Below are positions 1 through 6,055 of a stretch of DNA of 6,802 bases, piece by piece. A program made the translations under genes and the position numbers. The notes under the pieces are model-generated. The model was given only the letters and a program-made list of their open reading frames with translations, was not told the DNA's origin and did not search any database. Positions within the stretch are counted from its first letter, which is position 1. Every line of letters starts with the position of its first letter. Source of the DNA: an uncultured Verrucomicrobiota bacterium (GTDB taxonomy: Bacteria; Verrucomicrobiota; Verrucomicrobiia; Limisphaerales; UBA9464); NCBI GenBank assembly GCA_903925515.1, contig CAIYFP010000279.1, forward strand, positions 1 to 6,802. The letters are read 5' to 3'.

Positions 1-2
1 AA

Positions 3-182
3 GGGGACGAACTGGCCGATTTCTCCAGCAGGCTGCTCAAGGCCATCCAAGCCCAGTTCGGGACTGATTCGGAGGAGTACGCCATTGCTGGCGGGATGCG
101 CACCCGGGATCGCCGCCGCGCCACGCGCCGCAACAACGAGGGAGAGGAGGTCGCGCCCATCCCTCCGGCCGACCAATCGTAA
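3..182 (+). CDS. C-terminal part of an unidentified protein (5' end outside window)
   Basis: Frame 3 is open from the window edge to a TAA at 180-182 and gives 59 residues. The other two forward frames give less protein-like translations. The first part reads as an amphipathic helix (LADFSSRLLKAIQAQFG), followed by an acidic turn (TDSEEY) and then a strongly basic stretch (RTRDRRRATRR). The tail ends in an acidic, proline-containing segment. The helix, the DSEEY and GGMRTRDR pattern and the basic tail resemble the C-termini of small uncharacterised bacterial proteins seen from memory, but I cannot name a family. The gene converges on ogg1, with 456 bases between the two stops. A strong hairpin begins 23 bases after the stop and may end its transcript. 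No function can be given from this fragment. Confidence 0.65.
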   Translation, partial: GDELADFSSRLLKAIQAQFGTDSEEYAIAGGMRTRDRRRATRRNNEGEEVAPIPPADQS

Positions 183-204
183 GCCGTCGTTCGTGGCATG
201 TCGC

Positions 205-241
205 CCGTGGCCGCATGCACTCGTGTGCGTCGCGGCCACGG
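205..241 (+). terminator. Strong stem-loop after the left-hand gene, possible terminator
   Basis: The arms CCGTGGCCG (205-213) and CGGCCACGG (233-241) are perfectly complementary. The stem continues inward through further pairs to GCAC/GTGC around a TCGT loop at 221-224, with one unpaired base. It starts 23 bases after the TAA at 180-182. There is no following T-run, so it is not a textbook intrinsic terminator. It may stall polymerase or protect the 3' end of the transcript. Confidence 0.4.
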
Positions 242-387
242 TAACAGGACTTTGGGCGCAACGCCCCTTCCAGCCTCATCGCCCAGCCCACCCCGCCGGC
301 AACAAACATTCTGACGCCATTCGCACCCACGGATCCGCCGGACGGTTCCATTGGAACAGATGGGCTGCCATCCCGGCATGACCGCCG

Positions 388-407
388 GTTGCCTCATCCG
401 AGGCAAC
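388..407. repeat. Short perfect hairpin, 8-bp arms, 4-nt loop
   Basis: GTTGCCTC (388-395) and GAGGCAAC (400-407) are exact reverse complements around ATCC. It directly abuts the large palindrome that starts at 407, so the two may form one compound element. Confidence 0.55.
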
Positions 408-476
408 ATCTGTGTTCATCTGCGCCCTCTGCGGATGAAGGGGTGAATCCGCAGAGGGCGCAGATGGACGCCGATG
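407..476. repeat. 70-nt palindrome (REP-like element or bidirectional terminator)
   Basis: The core is a perfect 20-bp inverted repeat, 417-436 against 447-466, around a 10-nt loop at 437-446. The pairing continues outward to 407 and 476, with two G-T pairs (416/467, 413/470) and a single mismatch (411/472), giving a 30-bp stem. The arm contains the phrase CATCTGTGTTCATCTGCGCC, similar to dispersed CATCTGTGTTCATCTG-type repeats that I recall from environmental and PVC-group genomes. The match is from memory and was not searched. The element is centred between convergent transcription units and has no T-tract. Confidence 0.7.
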
Positions 477-497
477 CACGAGGATGCAGTCCGGCCG

Positions 498-512
498 GAG
501 TCCATGGGACTC
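498..512. repeat. Perfect hairpin, 6-bp arms, 3-nt loop
   Basis: GAGTCC (498-503) and GGACTC (507-512) are exact reverse complements around ATG. It is flanked on the left by the palindrome CCGGCCGG (491-498) and overlapped on the right by CTCATGAG (510-517). Its function is unknown. Confidence 0.4.
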
Positions 513-549
513 ATGAGCTTGCCATGCGATCCCCGTCCAAAACTGGCGG

Positions 550-563
550 CCTGCCGAGGCAGG
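550..563. repeat. GC-rich hairpin, 6-bp arms
   Basis: CCTGCC (550-555) and GGCAGG (558-563) pair across a GA loop. GGCC-type flanks can extend the stem with a small bulge. It is one of several stems in this gene-free stretch and may contribute to ending the leftward dapL-ogg1 transcript. Confidence 0.35.
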
Positions 564-620
564 GGCCTTGAGCCGGAAACGCCTGACGCGCGGATCAGGG
601 TTCTCCCATCTCACTTCCCG

Positions 621-662
621 CTCCTCACTCCTCACTCCTCACTCCTCGCCCCTCGCCCCTCC
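621..662. repeat. Heptad tandem repeat (CTCCTCA type) over the ogg1 stop
   Basis: Six consecutive 7-base units run as CTCCTCA three times (621-641), then CTCCTCG, CCCCTCG and CCCCTCC. On the minus strand the first three units read TGAGGAG. Because 7 is not a multiple of 3, their TGA triplets (639-641, 632-634, 625-627) fall in all three minus-strand frames. The first is the ogg1 stop. The remaining units encode the Gly/Arg/Glu-rich end of the protein. Confidence 0.8.
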
Positions 663-1547
663 TCTTCCCCACGCCCGACCCAGCCGCGTCCGCGCGTGGT
701 GAAACAGGTACTGCTGCGCGAGGCCCGCATGCGGTCCAAAGTGGGTCTCGCTGAACCGCTCGATCCGACGCGCCGTCAGCCGTCGCGCCCTCGGAAAGTA
801 CAGCCTCGCCAACGCCTTCCTCACCCATACGTCCACCGGAAACGCCCGCTCAAACCCCAGCCCGAACAGCAAAACGCAGTCCGCAACCTTCCTCCCCACG
901 CCGCGCAAGCCCATCAACCGGGCCCGAGCCTCGTCCAACGGCAACCGTCGGAGCTCCCCAAGCTCCAGCCGCCCCTCCGCCACCGCCCGCGCCGCCATCA
1001 ACAGGTTCGGGGCCCGGAACCCCAGCTTGCACGCCCGCAAGGCCCCCTCGTCCAGCGATGCGAGCCTCTCGGCCGTCGGAAACGCCCGGACCACGCGCCC
1101 TGCGGGGCCCGGCACCTCCTTCCCGTGTCGTTCCCGCATGAGGCGAACCATCTCCCGGATTTGCACCACCTGCTTCGTCGCCGAGCACAGGAAACATGCC
1201 AGCGCCTCCCATGCATCCTGCCGCAGCAAGCGCAAGCCCCGACACGACGCCATCGCCTGCCGCAGCGGCTCGTCGTCGGGAAACGTCGCCAGCATCCCCG
1301 CGAGGTCCTCGCGAACCCCAAGATACCCCTCGATCCAATCCCAATCCCCGACCGGCAGGGCCGTCCGCGCCTCCACGCGGGCACCGTCGCGCCCCACCCA
1401 CACCCAACGCCCGGCAACCACCCCTTCCCATCCGTCCCCCAAACGCTCCCACCCAAACGCTTGGCCGCCCTCCAACGTGCCCTCAAGGTCGTACTCCGCG
1501 ACCTCCCACGCCGCCACGCATCCCTCCCCGACCCCGGGCCCGTTCAT
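639..1547 (-). CDS. ogg1: 8-oxoguanine DNA glycosylase/AP lyase, OGG1 type
   Basis: A 302-residue base-excision repair enzyme expected to remove 8-oxoguanine opposite cytosine and nick the abasic site. The N-terminal OGG domain is visible (YDLEGTLEGGQAFGW, residues 19-33), as is the helical core ALACFLCSATKQVVQI (115-130). The helix-hairpin-helix is GLRGVGRKVADC (213-224). Lys220 matches the Schiff-base lysine (human K249), and Asp239 in PVDVWV matches the catalytic aspartate (human D268), with the same 19-residue spacing. The ATG at 1545-1547 was chosen because homology begins just after it; the frame stays open upstream but is then antisense-like within dapL. A G-rich stretch precedes the ATG, but no well-spaced ribosome site is clear. 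It lies 29 bp after the dapL stop, so co-transcription is likely. The last residues (RGGARGEE) and the stop fall in a heptad repeat and may be variable. Bacterial OGG1-type enzymes are less common than MutM. Confidence 0.92.
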   Translation of the reverse strand: MNGPGVGEGCVAAWEVAEYDLEGTLEGGQAFGWERLGDGWEGVVAGRWVWVGRDGARVEARTALPVGDWDWIEGYLGVREDLAGMLATFPDDEPLRQAMASCRGLRLLRQDAWEALACFLCSATKQVVQIREMVRLMRERHGKEVPGPAGRVVRAFPTAERLASLDEGALRACKLGFRAPNLLMAARAVAEGRLELGELRRLPLDEARARLMGLRGVGRKVADCVLLFGLGFERAFPVDVWVRKALARLYFPRARRLTARRIERFSETHFGPHAGLAQQYLFHHARTRLGRAWGRGGARGEE

Positions 1548-1576
1548 CCCTTCACCCCCGCCCGCGCTCTGCGTCC

Positions 1577-2815
1577 CTACCAACGCAAGGCCTTCAGGCG
1601 ACGCGCCACTTCCTCGGCATTGGCGCGGCTGTTGAACGCGCTCACCCGGAACCAACCCTCGCCATTGCCGCCAAAGCCCGAGCCCGGCGTGATGACCACG
1701 TTGGCCTCGCCCAGGATCTTGTCGAAGGCCTGCCAGCTCGTGACCCCCTTCGGCGCGCCCACCCAGATGTACGGCGCGTTCACCCCGCCCAGCACCTTCA
1801 GGCCCGCATCCCGTGCCCCCGCCACCAGCACCCGCGCATTCCCCATGTAATGCTCCACCAACGCGCGCACCTGCGCCTTCCCCTCCGCCGTGTACAACGC
1901 CTCCGCGCCCCGCTGCACGATGTACGAGACCCCGTTGAACTTCGTCGTCATCCGACGCAGCCACAGCGGATGCAACGGCCTTGCCTCGCCCCCGCGCGTC
2001 CGCGCCATCAACGTCTTCGGCACCACCGTGAACGCGCAGCGCACCCCCGTGAACCCGCCGTTCTTCGAGAAGCTCCGGAACTCGATCGCGCATTCCCGCG
2101 CGCCCGGCACCTCGTAGATCGAATGAGGAATCCCCGGCTCCGTGATGTACGCCTCGTACGCCGCATCGAACAAGATCAGCGACCCGTGCCGCCGCGCATA
2201 CGCCACCCACGCCTCCAGTTGCGCCCGGTTCGCCGCCGCGCCCGTGGGATTGTTCGGCGAACACAGGTACACCACGTCCACCGCCTCCGCCGGAGGCTCC
2301 GGGATGAACCCGTTCGCCTCCGTGCACGGCAGGTAATGGATCCCGGCGTACGTGCCCGCCGCGTCCGCCTCCCCCGTGTGCCCCGCCATCACGTTCGTGT
2401 CCACGTACACCGGATAGACCGGGTCCGTGATCGCCATCCGGTTCTGGTCGCCGAGGATGTCAAGGATCGCCCCGCAATCGCACTTCGACCCGTCGCTCAC
2501 GAACACCTCGTCATCCGCCACCTCCAGCCCGTGCGCCCGGTAGTCGTTCTCCGCAATCGCCGCCCGCAACCACTCGTATCCCTGCTCCGGCCCGTACCCC
2601 TTGAACGTGTCCCGCACCCCCATCTCGTCCACCGCCCGGTGCATCGCCGACACCACCGCCGAAGGCAACGGCTCCGTCACGTCTCCAATCCCGCACCGGA
2701 TCAGGCGCTTCGACGCCTCGGGATTCCCGTCGCAAAACGCACGGACCCGACGCCCGATCTCCGGGAAAAGATACCCCGCCTTCAGCTTCAAGTAGTTCTC
2801 GTTCAGATACGCCAT
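1577..2815 (-). CDS. dapL: LL-diaminopimelate aminotransferase (DapL)
   Basis: A 412-residue PLP-dependent fold-type I aminotransferase. It converts tetrahydrodipicolinate plus glutamate directly to LL-2,6-diaminopimelate plus 2-oxoglutarate, bypassing the succinyl or acetyl steps of lysine and peptidoglycan precursor synthesis. It starts with the family-typical YLNENYLKLKAGYLFPEI (3-20). SDGSKCD (107-113), CSPNNPTG (185-192) and DAAYEAYI (217-224) form the cofactor pocket. SFSKNGGFTGVR (248-259) carries the PLP-binding Lys251. GSGFG (378-382) and GWFRVSAF (387-394) carry the C-terminal substrate-carboxylate arginine Arg390. The length equals that of known DapL proteins, and the ATG at 2813-2815 gives the usual N-terminus. 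A GGACGAG-type sequence just before it is at best a weak ribosome site. It is divergent from the dehydratase gene and leads a probable two-gene unit with ogg1. DapL is characteristic of plants, Chlamydiota, Verrucomicrobiota and some other bacteria and archaea. Confidence 0.96.
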   Translation of the reverse strand: MAYLNENYLKLKAGYLFPEIGRRVRAFCDGNPEASKRLIRCGIGDVTEPLPSAVVSAMHRAVDEMGVRDTFKGYGPEQGYEWLRAAIAENDYRAHGLEVADDEVFVSDGSKCDCGAILDILGDQNRMAITDPVYPVYVDTNVMAGHTGEADAAGTYAGIHYLPCTEANGFIPEPPAEAVDVVYLCSPNNPTGAAANRAQLEAWVAYARRHGSLILFDAAYEAYITEPGIPHSIYEVPGARECAIEFRSFSKNGGFTGVRCAFTVVPKTLMARTRGGEARPLHPLWLRRMTTKFNGVSYIVQRGAEALYTAEGKAQVRALVEHYMGNARVLVAGARDAGLKVLGGVNAPYIWVGAPKGVTSWQAFDKILGEANVVITPGSGFGGNGEGWFRVSAFNSRANAEEVARRLKALRW

Positions 2816-2894
2816 GGCTCGTCCAAGTCTTCTTGCGTGTTGTCTCTCCCATCCCCCCGCCCCGTTGGCACGGGCTCGCCCGGGACACCCGCAA

Positions 2895-2924
2895 ACCCTA
2901 GGAAACGCCGCGCCCGAGAGGCAA
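2895..2924 (-). promoter_or_regulatory. Candidate sigma70-like promoter for dapL-ogg1
   Basis: On the minus strand TTGCCT (2919-2924) and TAGGGT (2895-2900) are separated by 18 bases, a tolerable match to -35 and -10 boxes. The implied leader to the dapL ATG would be about 70 nt. In DNA this GC-rich such matches can arise by chance, and I saw no comparable pair for the divergent gene. Overlapping small stems at 2861-2874 (CCCGT/ACGGG) and 2871-2882 lie in the predicted leader. Confidence 0.22.
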
Positions 2925-3001
2925 CGACGGAAACTCCAAGGCCCGCCTTCCAGCCAAGCCCGCGCTGGCGCGCGCCCTCCGTCCCATGTTCAATCCATCG
3001 C

Positions 3002-4546
3002 GTGTCTGCCATCCCCCTCTCCCAGGTCGCCATCCGGCTCCGCCCGGAGGACGACGTGGCCGTCGCCAAGTCCAACCTCAAGGCCGGCACCACCCTCCAT
3101 TGGGATCACAGCCCCATCACCCTCCGCTCCGACGTTGGCCGCGGCCACAAGCTCGCCCTTCGCGACATCCCCGACCGTTCCCCCGTCCGCAAGTACGGCC
3201 AAACCATCGGCTTCGCACGCGGCCCCATCCGCGCCGGCGATCACGTCCACCTCCAGAACGTCGAGGCCCGCTCCTTCCAACGCGACGCCGACATCGGCAC
3301 CGAGGTCGTCCCCCTCCCCGCCGCTGGCCCGGATGAGGTCCGCACCTTCGAGGGTTTCCCTCGCCCGGACGGCCGCGCCGGCACCCGCAACTACCTCGGC
3401 GTCATCTCCTCCGTGAACTGCTCTGCCTCCGTCTCCCGCTACGTCGCCGATCGCTTCAAGGGTCCCGACCTCGCCCGCGACTTCCCAGGCGTGGATGGCG
3501 TCGTCGCCTTCACCCACAAGAGCGGCTGCGCCATGCCCGACGACGAGCCCACCCGCCTCCTCCAGCGTGTCCTCGCGGGCGTCGCGCGCCACCCCAACAT
3601 CTCCGGCTGGGTCCTCCTCGGCCTCGGCTGCGAGGTCAACCAGGTCGAACGCCTCGTCCGCGACCAAGGGCTCGCCACCCCGGACGGCACCCCCCGCGTC
3701 CTCAACATCCAAACCCATGGCGGCGTCGCCCGCACCGTGGACGCCGCCGCTTCCGCCGTCCGCTCCCTCCTCCCCGCCGCCGCCGCGCTTCGCCGCTCCA
3801 CCCTCCCCGTCTCGCGCCTCGCCCTCGCCCTCAACTGCGGCGGCTCCGACGGCGCCAGCGGCATCACCGCGAACCCCGCGCTCGGCTTTGCCAGCGACGA
3901 ACTCGTCCGTCGCGGCGCCGCGAGCGTCCTCGCCGAAACCCCGGAAATCTATGGCGCGGAACACCTCCTCACCCGCCGTGCCGCCCGGCGCGACGTCGGC
4001 GAGAAGCTCCTCGCCCTCATCCGCTGGTGGGAGGACTACGCCCGTCTCCATAACGCCTCCATCGACAACAACCCCTCCGTCGGGAACAAGGCCGGCGGCC
4101 TCACCACCATCTACGAGAAAAGCCTCGGTGCCCTTGCCAAGGGCGGCCAAGCGCCCCTCTCCGCCGTCTATCACTATGCCGAGCCCGTCTCCTCGCCCGG
4201 CCTCGCCTTCATGGACACCCCCGGCTACGACCCCGTCAGCATGACCGGCCTCATGTGTGGCGGATGCAACGTCGGCGTCTTCACCACCGGCCGCGGCTCC
4301 GTCTATGGCTGCAAGCCCATGCCCTGCATCAAGGTCGCCACCAACACCACCCTCTTCGACTGGATGCGCGACGACATGGACCTCAACGCCGGCACCATCC
4401 TCGACGGCTCCGAGACCGTCGAGGAGGTCGGACGCCGCATCTTCGAGGAAATCCTCGCCGTCGCCTCCGGCAAGCGCACCCGTTCCGAGGTCCACGGCAT
4501 CGGCGACGAGGAGTTCGCCCCGTGGATTCTTGGCCCCCTCTTCTAG
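3002..4546 (+). CDS. uxaA: UxaA/GarD-family altronate or galactarate dehydratase
   Basis: A 514-residue sugar-acid dehydratase; E. coli UxaA and GarD are 495 and 523 residues. The family removes water from altronate or galactarate to give a 2-keto-3-deoxy acid, using a divalent metal. Residues 15-85 form the N-terminal SAF domain (DVAVAKSNLKAGT, then RGHKLALRDIP and GDHVHLQNV). The large domain begins near FEGFPRPDG (116-124) and includes GLGCEVNQVE (207-216), the signature CGGSDGASGITANPALG (279-295) and the GNKAGGLTT motif (361-369). It ends with FTTGRGS (427-433) and MDLNAGTI (459-466). GTG at 3002 is the only nearby in-frame start that gives a family-like N-terminus; there is no clear Shine-Dalgarno. 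An ATG at 2986 is in another frame. The substrate cannot be settled, since no uronate or galactarate pathway neighbours are present. It is divergent from dapL and convergent with upp. Its codons are strongly C-ending. Confidence 0.9.
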   Translation: MSAIPLSQVAIRLRPEDDVAVAKSNLKAGTTLHWDHSPITLRSDVGRGHKLALRDIPDRSPVRKYGQTIGFARGPIRAGDHVHLQNVEARSFQRDADIGTEVVPLPAAGPDEVRTFEGFPRPDGRAGTRNYLGVISSVNCSASVSRYVADRFKGPDLARDFPGVDGVVAFTHKSGCAMPDDEPTRLLQRVLAGVARHPNISGWVLLGLGCEVNQVERLVRDQGLATPDGTPRVLNIQTHGGVARTVDAAASAVRSLLPAAAALRRSTLPVSRLALALNCGGSDGASGITANPALGFASDELVRRGAASVLAETPEIYGAEHLLTRRAARRDVGEKLLALIRWWEDYARLHNASIDNNPSVGNKAGGLTTIYEKSLGALAKGGQAPLSAVYHYAEPVSSPGLAFMDTPGYDPVSMTGLMCGGCNVGVFTTGRGSVYGCKPMPCIKVATNTTLFDWMRDDMDLNAGTILDGSETVEEVGRRIFEEILAVASGKRTRSEVHGIGDEEFAPWILGPLF

Positions 4547-4573
4547 CCGGGCCGCCCCCGCCCGATCACGCCC

Positions 4574-5200
4574 TCACGTCCCAAAACATCGGTCCCCGGC
4601 GTCCCCAAGCCCCGGCACGATGAACCCCTGCGCGTTCAACCGCGCGTCCAGCGCCCCCGCGATGATCGGGACCCCGGGGTGTGCCCCTTGCAACGCCTCC
4701 ACGCCCTCCGGCGCAGCCAGGAGGCAGCAAAATCGAACCCGCCTCAGCCCATGCGACCTCAGCAACGTCACCGTCGAAACCGCGCTCCCACCGGTCGCCA
4801 GCATCGGGTCCAGCACGAACACCTCCGCCGTCGCGTCCCGCGGCACCTTGAACAGGTACGTCTCCGGCCGCAGCGTCGTCTCGTCCCGACGTTGCCCCAC
4901 GAACCCCACCAAGGCGTCCGGCACCAGCTCAAGGAACGGGTCCAGCAACGACCACCCCGCGCGCAACACCGCCACCAAGATCACCCGCCGCGCCAACTCC
5001 ACCCCCGCCGCGCGCGCCATCGGCGTCTCCACGGTCCGCCGTCGCGTCCCAAGCCCGCGCGTCGCCTCGAACGCCAGGAGCCGACCGCATTGCAAGAGGT
5101 TCCTCCGGAACTCGGGCACCGGCGTCCCCCGGTCCCGCAGGCATGTCAGCGAACGCCCCAGCAACGGATGCTCCACCACCGTCAATCCACCACGCCTCAT
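4574..5200 (-). CDS. upp: Uracil phosphoribosyltransferase
   Basis: Makes UMP and pyrophosphate from uracil and PRPP in the cytoplasm (pyrimidine salvage). From the ATG at 5198-5200 the product is 208 residues, the same as E. coli Upp, and it aligns from the start (VVEHPLLGRSLTCLRDR, 8-24). Visible motifs are VAVLRAGWSLLDPFLELVP (77-94), GFVGQRRDETTLRP (99-112), the PRPP-binding loop DPMLATGGS (131-139) and AAPEGVEAL (162-170). The uracil-binding GFIVPGLGDAGDRCFGT (192-208) forms the C-terminus. All key residues appear intact, so it should be active. The same frame stays open upstream into protein B. No clear ribosome site precedes the ATG, which fits either a fusion or coupled re-initiation. 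Its stop is 27 bp from that of the convergent dehydratase gene, with no terminator hairpin visible between them. Confidence 0.93.
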   Translation of the reverse strand: MRRGGLTVVEHPLLGRSLTCLRDRGTPVPEFRRNLLQCGRLLAFEATRGLGTRRRTVETPMARAAGVELARRVILVAVLRAGWSLLDPFLELVPDALVGFVGQRRDETTLRPETYLFKVPRDATAEVFVLDPMLATGGSAVSTVTLLRSHGLRRVRFCCLLAAPEGVEALQGAHPGVPIIAGALDARLNAQGFIVPGLGDAGDRCFGT

Positions 5201-6055
5201 CAAGGTTGCCACGGCCCCAACCGTGCCCCCGCCCCGCCCCCGTTGTCTCCACCCGATTGCCCATCCCACCCACGGCCCATGCCAAGTCGCATCGACCCCT
5301 CGGCAAGCTGCGGAACCCTGGAGAGCACCCACCTGCGAGATCACCGGCCCGAAGGTTGCCTGAGCCAAGGCCTCTGGCATCCCCCGCTCGCGAACCAACC
5401 GGTCAAAGCCCATGGCCAAACGCACCGGGCCACGGACAACCTCCGCCCGCAGCGTGCCCGCCTCGACGGGGTCGGCGGCGGGCAAACGGCGCAAGCCCAG
5501 CATCGCGTACCGGGCATGGTACGGCGGCACCCCGTCTGGTAGGTCGCACATGCGATGCCACATGGCCGCCATGGAACGATCCGCGCCCTGGAACTCCGCC
5601 ACGGCCGCAAGGTAAACGCCAAGGGGATCCGCGGTCGGCGAGGTCGAGAAGCTGCCAAGGAACGTCTCCCGCCCCGCGAACCGAGCGCGCAGCTCCCCGG
5701 CCGTCCTGCCAAGTCGGCTTCCGGGCCCAAGCCTCGCGCTGAACTCCACAAGGCTCGCGGCACACATCCATGCGGACCCCTGCCGAACCCCGTCCTCGTC
5801 AAAGCGCCCCCAGTTCAACCGCACCCATTCGGAGCATGCCTCGTCCAGCATGCCCGCGAACCCATGTTCGTCGCCCACCGCCTCAAGCCAGCCTGCCAGA
5901 ACATGGCCGCGCCCGAGGACGTTCAACGGGCCATGGTAGAACCGGTTCCAAAGAAGCTCCGACACCGCCGCCTTGCGATCCCGGCAGAATGCCCCGAGCC
6001 AGCCCGACGCATCGTGGCCTCTCACCCGCTCCAGCCATGACTCGGGGATGTTCAC
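4574..6055 (-). CDS. Unrecognised helical protein B, in frame with UPRT (493 aa as read)
   Basis: As written, one frame runs from the GTG at 6053-6055 to the TGA at 4574-4576. The GTG overlaps the TGA of gene A (GTGA, 4 bp), indicating translational coupling. Residues 286-493 are a full uracil phosphoribosyltransferase, listed separately. Residues 1-240 look genuinely coding, mostly predicted alpha-helical and rich in Trp, Arg, Leu and Gly (for example WLGAFCRDRKAAVSELLWNR at 19-38, WLEAVG at 56-61 and MAAMWHRMCDLPDG at 162-175). I see no catalytic motif, signal peptide or membrane segment, and I do not recognise the family. Residues 241-285 look less protein-like, with many rare-type codons and a Gly/Arg-rich stretch. 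B may therefore really end before upp: a one-base shift in the G-runs at 5226-5241 leads to a TGA at 5200-5202 overlapping the upp ATG. Fusion, sequence error and frameshift are all open. Confidence 0.6.
   Translation of the reverse strand: MNIPESWLERVRGHDASGWLGAFCRDRKAAVSELLWNRFYHGPLNVLGRGHVLAGWLEAVGDEHGFAGMLDEACSEWVRLNWGRFDEDGVRQGSAWMCAASLVEFSARLGPGSRLGRTAGELRARFAGRETFLGSFSTSPTADPLGVYLAAVAEFQGADRSMAAMWHRMCDLPDGVPPYHARYAMLGLRRLPAADPVEAGTLRAEVVRGPVRLAMGFDRLVRERGMPEALAQATFGPVISQVGALQGSAACRGVDATWHGPWVGWAIGWRQRGRGGGTVGAVATLMRRGGLTVVEHPLLGRSLTCLRDRGTPVPEFRRNLLQCGRLLAFEATRGLGTRRRTVETPMARAAGVELARRVILVAVLRAGWSLLDPFLELVPDALVGFVGQRRDETTLRPETYLFKVPRDATAEVFVLDPMLATGGSAVSTVTLLRSHGLRRVRFCCLLAAPEGVEALQGAHPGVPIIAGALDARLNAQGFIVPGLGDAGDRCFGT

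Larger units (their letters stand above)
183..638. other. Gene-free, hairpin-rich region between convergent genes
   Basis: No reading frame here looks like a real protein: the open frames on both strands are short, arginine-rich or proline-rich, and overlap one another. The stretch instead holds a series of inverted repeats (205-241, 388-407, 407-476, 498-512, 550-563) and the start of a heptad tandem repeat at 621. It lies between the 3' ends of two convergent genes. That is where bidirectional terminators and REP-like palindromes commonly sit. Confidence 0.6.

Noticed and set aside
345..357. GTTCCA/TGGAAC inverted repeat
   Set aside because: The arms are only 6 bp around one base, too short to form a real hairpin loop and easily due to chance.
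474..1850. 458-codon + strand open frame across ogg1
   Set aside because: It is Pro/Arg/Gln-rich and antisense to a glycosylase with intact catalytic motifs.
1548..2327. In-frame upstream extension of ogg1
   Set aside because: This part overlaps dapL in another frame on the same strand, is Gly/Arg/Ala-rich, and OGG1 homology begins only after the ATG at 1545-1547.
1196..3001. Long + strand open frame continuous with the dehydratase gene, upstream of its start
   Set aside because: It is the antisense of dapL and ogg1, its translation is rich in Arg, Pro and His with no family features, and it stays open only because stop codons are rare in high-GC DNA.
2990..4495. 501-codon minus-strand open frame opposite the dehydratase gene
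   Set aside because: Its translation is dominated by Gly, Ala, Glu, Asp and Val, the mirror image of C-ending codons in a real gene; the + strand carries clear UxaA/GarD motifs.
4679..5742. Several + strand open frames opposite upp and B
   Set aside because: They overlap one another, are Pro/Arg/His-rich, and oppose a gene with clear UPRT motifs and a well-formed B sequence.
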